Assembly (NCBI GenBank): GCA_016789885.1
Contig: JAEUPZ010000006.1
Location: 62,001 to 126,000 of the forward strand
DNA: 64,000 nt
Origin: Chromatiales bacterium
GTDB lineage: Bacteria > Pseudomonadota > Gammaproteobacteria > Steroidobacterales > GCA-2729495
Direction of reading: 5' to 3'
The notes below the pieces were generated by a model that searched no databases, had not been told where the DNA came from, and worked only from the letters and a program-made list of their open reading frames with translations. Shown here piece by piece: positions 59,317 through 64,000 of the stretch. Position numbers and translations under genes: made by a program. The first letter of the stretch is position 1, and the number at the start of each line of letters is the position of its first letter.

Positions 59317-60642
59317 TTGCGTATCGCAATCGTCGGCGGCGGCATCGCCGGACTCTACACCGCGCATTGCCTCGCCCCCCTCGCCGACGTCCAGGTGTTC
59401 GAGGCCGGCGCCCACCCGGGCGGTCACAGCAACACGGTCGAGGTGGCGATGGACGGGCAGCGGCTCGCCATCGACACGGGCTTCATCGTCTACAACGAGC
59501 GCAACTACCCGCACTTCACCGCGCTGCTGAAGTCCCTCGGCGTGGCGACCCAGCCGAGCGACATGAGCTTCAGCTTCCGCTGCAGCGCCCGCGGGCTCGA
59601 GTACCGGGGCGACAACACCTTCGACGCGATCTTCGCCCAGCGGCGCAACCTGCTGCGGCCGTCGTTCCTGCGCATGATCGCCGGCATCGTGCGCTTCAAC
59701 GGGCTGGCCGGTGAGCTGGTGGCGAGCCCGCCCGACCGCACGCTCGGCGAGTTCCTGGCCCTGCACGGCTTCGCGGGACCGGTGGTCGACGACTACCTGC
59801 TGCCCATGGCCGGCGCCATCTGGTCCGTCGAGCCGGGGCGCATCCTCGACTTTCCCGCCCGGCACTTCGGCGAGTTCTGCCAGAACCACGGCCTGCTGCA
59901 GGTCGAGGGCCGCCCCCAGTGGCGCACCGTGACCGGCGGCTCGCGCGAGTACGTGCGGGCTCTGGTGCGGCCGTTCCGCGACCGCGTCCACGTGGGCACG
60001 CCGGTCGAGCGCATCGAGCGCCACCCGACCCACGTCGTCGTCAAGGCCCGGGGCCGGGCGGCGCAGGCCTTCGACCAGGTGATCCTGGCCTGCCACAGCG
60101 ACCAGGCGCTGGCGCTGCTGGCCGACCCCACCGCCGCCGAGCGCGGGATCCTCGGCGCCATCGGCTGGCAGGACAACGACGTCGTCCTGCACACCGACAC
60201 GAGGCTGCTGCCGCGGCGCCGGCGCGCCTGGGCCTCGTGGAACTACCACCGCGACCCCTTTGGGCCCGTCGACCGCGTCAGCGTCACCTACAACCTGACG
60301 CACCTGCAGTCGCTGCCGACCCACCGGCAGTTCCTGGTCACGCTGAACCGGGGCGAGCTCGTCGACCCGGCGACGGTGATCCACCGCGAGACCTACGCGC
60401 ACCCCGTCTACACGGCGGCATCGATGCACGCCCGGGCCCGACAGGCCGAGATCAACGGTCCCAACCGCACGTATTTCTGCGGCGCCTACTGGGGCTACGG
60501 CTTCCACGAGGACGGGGTCCGCAGCGCGCTGGCGGTGTACGATGCCCTGCGCGCCCACGCCGCCCCGGCCCTGCCGGCCAGGCCCGGCGTCGCCACCACG
60601 GCGAGCAGCGATGAACAGCTGTATCTATCGGGGACAGGTTAG
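59317..60642 (+). CDS. FAD-dependent amine-oxidase-like oxidoreductase (NAD/FAD-binding protein)
   Basis: A 441-aa flavoprotein with the dinucleotide motif VGGGIAGLYTA at the very N-terminus, GGHSNTVEV (the GG motif) and LAIDTGFIVYNE. The C-terminal FAD block is YFCGAYWGYGFHEDGVRSA. It belongs to the amine-oxidase/desaturase-like group found upstream of DUF1365 and CFA genes; a related protein in Rhodobacter (UfaD) desaturates methylated acyl chains. TTG at 59317 with GGGGAG upstream opens exactly at the first strand. First gene of the plus-strand operon; overlaps the DUF1365 gene by 32 bases. Confidence 0.88.
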   Translation: MRIAIVGGGIAGLYTAHCLAPLADVQVFEAGAHPGGHSNTVEVAMDGQRLAIDTGFIVYNERNYPHFTALLKSLGVATQPSDMSFSFRCSARGLEYRGDNTFDAIFAQRRNLLRPSFLRMIAGIVRFNGLAGELVASPPDRTLGEFLALHGFAGPVVDDYLLPMAGAIWSVEPGRILDFPARHFGEFCQNHGLLQVEGRPQWRTVTGGSREYVRALVRPFRDRVHVGTPVERIERHPTHVVVKARGRAAQAFDQVILACHSDQALALLADPTAAERGILGAIGWQDNDVVLHTDTRLLPRRRRAWASWNYHRDPFGPVDRVSVTYNLTHLQSLPTHRQFLVTLNRGELVDPATVIHRETYAHPVYTAASMHARARQAEINGPNRTYFCGAYWGYGFHEDGVRSALAVYDALRAHAAPALPARPGVATTASSDEQLYLSGTG

Positions 60643-61417
60643 CCACCGCCGCTTCGGTCGGGTGCGGAACGACTTCCGCTACCACATCTACATGATGTAC
60701 CTCGACCTGGCGGAGCTCCCCCGGCTCTTCGACCCGTACTGGCTGTGGTCGGCAAGGCGACCGGCGCCGGCCTGGTTCCGCCGCGCCGACCATTACCGCC
60801 CCCCGGACGCGGCCGGCCAGCCGCTGCCGCCGCTGGACGAATCCATCCGCGACCTGGTCGAACGCGAGGCCGGGTTCCGGCCCGCCGGCCCGATCCGGCT
60901 GCTGACGCACCTGCGCTATTTCGGCTACTGCTTCAACCCGCTCTCGGCGTACTACTGCTTCGATGCCAGCGGCACCCAGATCGAGGCCGTCGTGCTCGAA
61001 GTCAGCAACATGCCGTGGCGCGAGATGCACCCCTACGTGCTGGCCGGCGGCCGGGCCCTGCAGAACGGCGCGCTGCGGTTCGAGTTCGGCAAGGCCTTCC
61101 ACGTGTCGCCGTTCCTGCCGCCCGACATGCGCTACCGCTGCACGCTGGCGCCGCCCGGCGACCGGCTGGCGCTGGCGCTCGAGAACTGGCGGGGTGGTCG
61201 CCGCTCCTTCGACGCGCACCTGCAGCTCGCGCGACTGCCGGTCACGGCGGGCAGTCTCGCCCGCATGCTGGCCGTGGACCCGCTGGTGACACTGCGGGTC
61301 ACGGCGCTCATCCACTGGCAGGCGCTGCGGCTGTGGCGCCGTCGCGCGCCGGTGTACGATCATCCCGCCGGCGGCCGGACCGGCCCCTCGGCGCCGGCAC
61401 CCGGCACACAGCGATGA
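60611..61417 (+). CDS. DUF1365 domain protein
   Basis: A 268-aa protein of DUF1365. Diagnostic blocks are YRGQVSHRRF, FGYCFNPLSAYYCFD, VSNMPWREMHPYVL and FHVSPFLPPDMRY. No signal or clear membrane helix except a hydrophobic stretch at about 210-235. DUF1365 members are almost always next to a CFA-type gene and an FAD protein, and act on the same lipid modification; their reaction is not settled. The stop overlaps the CFA ATG. Confidence 0.9.
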   Translation: MNSCIYRGQVSHRRFGRVRNDFRYHIYMMYLDLAELPRLFDPYWLWSARRPAPAWFRRADHYRPPDAAGQPLPPLDESIRDLVEREAGFRPAGPIRLLTHLRYFGYCFNPLSAYYCFDASGTQIEAVVLEVSNMPWREMHPYVLAGGRALQNGALRFEFGKAFHVSPFLPPDMRYRCTLAPPGDRLALALENWRGGRRSFDAHLQLARLPVTAGSLARMLAVDPLVTLRVTALIHWQALRLWRRRAPVYDHPAGGRTGPSAPAPGTQR

Positions 61418-62703
61418 ACGATCTCGACAAAGCCCTCGACACGCAGGCCGACGCGCCGGCCCAGGCCAGCGACAGCACCGCGGCGCGTGCCGCAGGGCGG
61501 CTGGCGCGGCGTGCCCTCTTCCAGCGCCTGCGCCGGCTGCACGCGGGCCGGCTGACGGTTCGCGAGGGCGAGACCACGACGACCTTCGGCGACGGCGGCG
61601 AACGGCCGGAACTGGCGCCGTCCGTTCGCGTCACCGACCCGACGGCCTGGCTCGACATCGTCACCGGCGGCACCATCGGCGCCGCCGAGGCCTACATGCA
61701 GGGAAAGTGGACGGTCTCGGACCTGCCGGCCCTGATACGCCTCTTCGCGGTCAACCGCGGCGTCATGGAGGGGCTCGAAGGCGGCCTCGCGCGGCTCGGC
61801 GCACCGCTGCTGCGCCTCGCCCACTGGTACCACAGCAACACGCGCCGGGGCAGCCGCCGCAACATCCGCGCCCACTACGACCTCGGCGACGAGCTCTTCC
61901 GCCTGTTCCTCGACCCGCTGATGATGTACTCGTCGGCCGTCTTTCCGCGGGACGAGGCCGGACTCGAAGAGGCGGCGCTGCACAAGCTGGCACTGATCGG
62001 CGAGCGCCTGCACCTGTCGCCGGACGACCACGTGCTCGAGATCGGCACCGGCTGGGGCGGGCTCGCGCTGTACCTGGCAAGCGAGTACGGCTGCCGCGTG
62101 ACCACAACGACGATCTCGGCGAACCAGTTCGACCTGGCGAGCCGGCGAGTCGCCGAGGCCGGCCTCGGCGAGCGGGTCACGGTGGTGCGCCGCGACTACC
62201 GCGACCTCGACGGCCAGTACGACCGGCTCGTGTCCGTGGAGATGATCGAGGCAGTGGGCCACCGCTTCCTCGACTCCTACTTCAGGATCTGCAGCGAGCG
62301 CCTGAAGCCGACGGGCCGTGCCCTGATCCAGGGGATCATCATCGCCGACCGCCACTACGAGCAGGCGCGCCGGTCGGTGGACTTCATCCAGAAGTACATC
62401 TTCCCGGGCGGCGCGCTGCCGTCGCTGGCCTCGCTGCTGGGGGCCGCCGCCCGGGCCACCGACCTGCAGCTCACGGGGCTCCACGACATCGGCCACGACT
62501 ACGCCCGCACGCTGGCCCTGTGGCGCGAGCGGTTCCTGGCGCGCGTGCGCGACGTGCGCCTGCTGGGCTACCCGGACGAGTTCATCCGCATGTGGGAGTG
62601 GTACCTCGCCTACTGCGAGGGCGGCTTCCGCGAGCGCACCATCAGCACGGTGCAGCTGGTCTTCGACAAGCCGGACTGCCGGCTGCCCGCCCTGCGCCCC
62701 TGA
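61414..62703 (+). CDS. Cyclopropane-fatty-acyl-phospholipid synthase family methyltransferase
   Basis: A 429-aa enzyme with the N-terminal lipid-binding domain (about 30-160) and methyltransferase domain (about 165-429): HYDLGDELFRLFLDP, LEIGTGWGGLALYLA, SVEMIEAVGHRFLD and DFIQKYIFPGG are the family signatures. It methylates the cis double bond of phospholipid acyl chains with SAM, giving a cyclopropane or, in the UfaM-type branch, a methyl-alkene. The longer N-terminus (Ala-rich) is lineage variation. Third gene of the operon, coupled to DUF1365. Confidence 0.93.
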   Translation: MNDLDKALDTQADAPAQASDSTAARAAGRLARRALFQRLRRLHAGRLTVREGETTTTFGDGGERPELAPSVRVTDPTAWLDIVTGGTIGAAEAYMQGKWTVSDLPALIRLFAVNRGVMEGLEGGLARLGAPLLRLAHWYHSNTRRGSRRNIRAHYDLGDELFRLFLDPLMMYSSAVFPRDEAGLEEAALHKLALIGERLHLSPDDHVLEIGTGWGGLALYLASEYGCRVTTTTISANQFDLASRRVAEAGLGERVTVVRRDYRDLDGQYDRLVSVEMIEAVGHRFLDSYFRICSERLKPTGRALIQGIIIADRHYEQARRSVDFIQKYIFPGGALPSLASLLGAAARATDLQLTGLHDIGHDYARTLALWRERFLARVRDVRLLGYPDEFIRMWEWYLAYCEGGFRERTISTVQLVFDKPDCRLPALRP

Positions 62704-62713
62704 GGCCCGCCCG

Positions 62714-63451
62714 GTGGCTGCCCGCCTGCCCCGCCGCAGCCCGCTTGCCGCCCTGCTGCTGGCGCTGCTCGTCGCCGGCTGCGGCACGCCCGAACTGGTG
62801 GCCGACATCGACGCGCCACCCGACGCCAACGGCCTGGTGCCGCTGCGGGGCGCCGGCCTCGGCGAGGCCTGGATCCGCCCCGGCACCAACCTGTCGCGCT
62901 ACCGCGCGCTGCGCCTCGAGCCGGCGGAGTTCCAGTTCCGTCCCGTCCCCGAGGTGCCCCCCTCGTCGCGGGCCACGGCGACGGAGTTCCCCGTGGGCGA
63001 CGCCGACCGCGAGCGGTTCATCGCCGACATGAACGAGGCCCTGCGCAAGGAACTGGCCGCGAGCCGCAAGCTGCCGCTGACCGACGAGCGGGGCCCCGAC
63101 GTGCTGGTGGTGCAGGTGGCCTTCCTCGACATCGTCTCGCGCGTGCCGCCGGACATCGCGGCCCGCAACGAGCTGTACCTCGACAGCGTCGGCGAGGCCA
63201 CGCTGCAGCTGCAGCTCAAGGACGACGGGACCGGCGAGCTGCTGGCGCGCACCAGCGACCGGCGCAAGGCCGAGCCGCCCGACGGCTTCGGCATTCCTGG
63301 GGCGGCGGGCTCGCTGCGGCAGCTGAGCCGGACGACCCCGGTCACGGCCCGATCAGAGGCGCGTCAGGCGGCGCAGCGCTGGGCTGCCAAGGTGACGCGA
63401 CGGATCGACCAGCTCTACGTGCAGGGAAAGATCGAGGCCAGCAAGCGTTGA
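62714..63451 (+). CDS. DUF3313 family lipoprotein
   Basis: A 245-aa lipoprotein with lipobox LVAGC (about residue 23). The body resembles DUF3313: NLSRYRALRLEPAEFQFRP at the start, GPDVLVVQVAFLDIVSRVPP in the middle, GEATLQLQLKDDGTGELLARTSDRR near the end. It is 10 bases after the CFA gene (GTG start at 62714) and probably ends the operon. The function of the family is unknown. Confidence 0.85.
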   Translation: MAARLPRRSPLAALLLALLVAGCGTPELVADIDAPPDANGLVPLRGAGLGEAWIRPGTNLSRYRALRLEPAEFQFRPVPEVPPSSRATATEFPVGDADRERFIADMNEALRKELAASRKLPLTDERGPDVLVVQVAFLDIVSRVPPDIAARNELYLDSVGEATLQLQLKDDGTGELLARTSDRRKAEPPDGFGIPGAAGSLRQLSRTTPVTARSEARQAAQRWAAKVTRRIDQLYVQGKIEASKR

Positions 63452-63467
63452 CGGCGACGGTGGGGAG

Positions 63468-64000
63468 TCAGAGGCCGACCAGGCGTCCGCCCAGCGCGAC
63501 CGCCTCGTCTAGCCGGGGCCCGTAACCGTCGGCACCCACGCGCTGCCAGAGCTCCGGCGCCTCGTCGAAGGCCGAGCCGCCGACGATGACCTTGACGGGT
63601 CGCTCGCAGCGCTCGCGGATCGACCGGATCGCCTGCTCGACGCGCGGGACATGGGTGCCGAGCGTGGCGCCAAGCACCAGCAGGTCGACCTCGAAGAACG
63701 TCAGCAGGGTGGGCAGCTCGTGGGCCGGAACGTCGGAGCCGACGAAGATGACCCGCCACCCGCCCAGCTGGTACAGGTCGCCGAGGGCCCGCAGGCCGAT
63801 GTCGTGCACGTTGCCGGCCACGGCCGCCAGCACCACGGTCCGGCCGTTCGGCTGCGCCGGCTGCCCGGCCGCGGCGATGACGGCCATGGCCCGGTGCGTG
63901 GTGGCGGTGACCATGTGCTCCTCGGCGATGGTCAGGTCACCGGAGTGCCAGAGGCGGCCGACCTCGCGCTGGGCCGGCATCAGCACCTGCAGGTAGACGG
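63468..64000 (-). CDS. Cobalamin-binding domain of a CarH/LitR-like photoreceptor (C-terminal part, runs off the window)
   Basis: The visible 176 residues cover a B12-binding-2 helical cap (LQVLMPAQREVGRLW) and a Rossmann B12-binding domain. The cap carries WHSGDLTIAEEH, which fits the Wx9EH signature of adenosylcobalamin-dependent photoreceptors CarH/LitR (Trp over the Ado group; Glu/His). The Rossmann part has NVHDIG with the cobalt-ligand His in the place of the D-x-H-x-x-G motif, then VGGSAFDE and DGYGPRLDEAV. The N-terminal part, expected to be a MerR DNA-binding domain, lies beyond base 64000 and is not seen. It converges with the lipid operon. Confidence 0.85.
   Translation of the reverse strand, partial: VYLQVLMPAQREVGRLWHSGDLTIAEEHMVTATTHRAMAVIAAAGQPAQPNGRTVVLAAVAGNVHDIGLRALGDLYQLGGWRVIFVGSDVPAHELPTLLTFFEVDLLVLGATLGTHVPRVEQAIRSIRERCERPVKVIVGGSAFDEAPELWQRVGADGYGPRLDEAVALGGRLVGL

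Overview
The window is about 64 kb of very GC-rich, gene-dense chromosome with long antisense open frames, ATGA/GTGA gene overlaps and many GTG/TTG starts. The gene content (TamA/TamB, an ECF sigma/FecR/TonB-receptor cassette, S46 dipeptidyl-peptidase, CopA/CopB, glutathione-dependent formaldehyde oxidation, an NdvB-type glucan synthase, DUF4136 and DUF3313 lipoproteins) points to a Gram-negative, aerobic gammaproteobacterium, perhaps near Xanthomonadales, Nevskiales or Steroidobacterales. The lineage is inferred from gene content only. I saw no rRNA, tRNA, CRISPR array, prophage or complete insertion sequence.

Layout. 1-8.2 kb: the end of an SDR gene, an NdvB-like glucan synthase, an SDR/DUF1838 pair, then a periplasmic PQQ dehydrogenase and an MFS carrier. 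8.3-10.9 kb: a cold-shock gene with a structured leader, followed by a small accessory patch. The patch holds an RHS remnant whose tail looks like half a cytochrome c, a DUF433/DUF5615 toxin-antitoxin-like pair with a frameshifted toxin, and an isolated strong terminator. 10.9-15.1 kb: ECF sigma, FecR and TonB-dependent receptor. 15.3-19.7 kb: a tight operon of a thermostable-hemolysin-family protein, an acyl-AMP ligase, a heme-oxygenase-like diiron protein, an SDR and a TPR protein, which looks like a small-molecule or lipid-modifying pathway. 19.7-22.4 kb: GT39, GT2 and a LpxB-N-like protein, a lipid-linked sugar module. 22.4-23.6 kb: an MFS gene broken by two compensating frameshifts.

23.6-30.3 kb: tamB and tamA, with a divergent unknown gene only 19 bp from tamA, then a DUF4136 lipoprotein. 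30.4-36.7 kb: a response regulator with a degenerate HD-GYP output, convergent with two overlapping PAS histidine kinases. 36.9-41.6 kb: pdxH, formaldehyde detoxification (class III ADH and S-formylglutathione hydrolase) and an S46 peptidase. 41.6-45 kb: tag, a metallophosphoesterase, an SDR and a HIT protein, bracketed by inverted REP-like repeats. 45-48.3 kb: copper resistance. 48.5-56.6 kb: a double CDGSH protein, a HAD hydrolase with a GlgX-like debranching enzyme, a secreted HutX-like protein, an HtpX-like protease and three unknown secreted or lipoproteins.

56.7-64 kb: a divergent membrane-lipid locus (DUF1295, a CFA-family methyltransferase and an NTF2-like lipoprotein on the minus strand; an FAD amine-oxidase-like protein, DUF1365, CFA synthase and a DUF3313 lipoprotein on the plus strand). 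It is flanked by the C-terminal part of a B12-binding protein that carries the Wx9EH motif of CarH/LitR photoreceptors. The set resembles the loci that make methylated or furan fatty acids in response to light and singlet oxygen in other proteobacteria. This locus and the 15.3-19.7 kb operon are the two most promising systems in the window.
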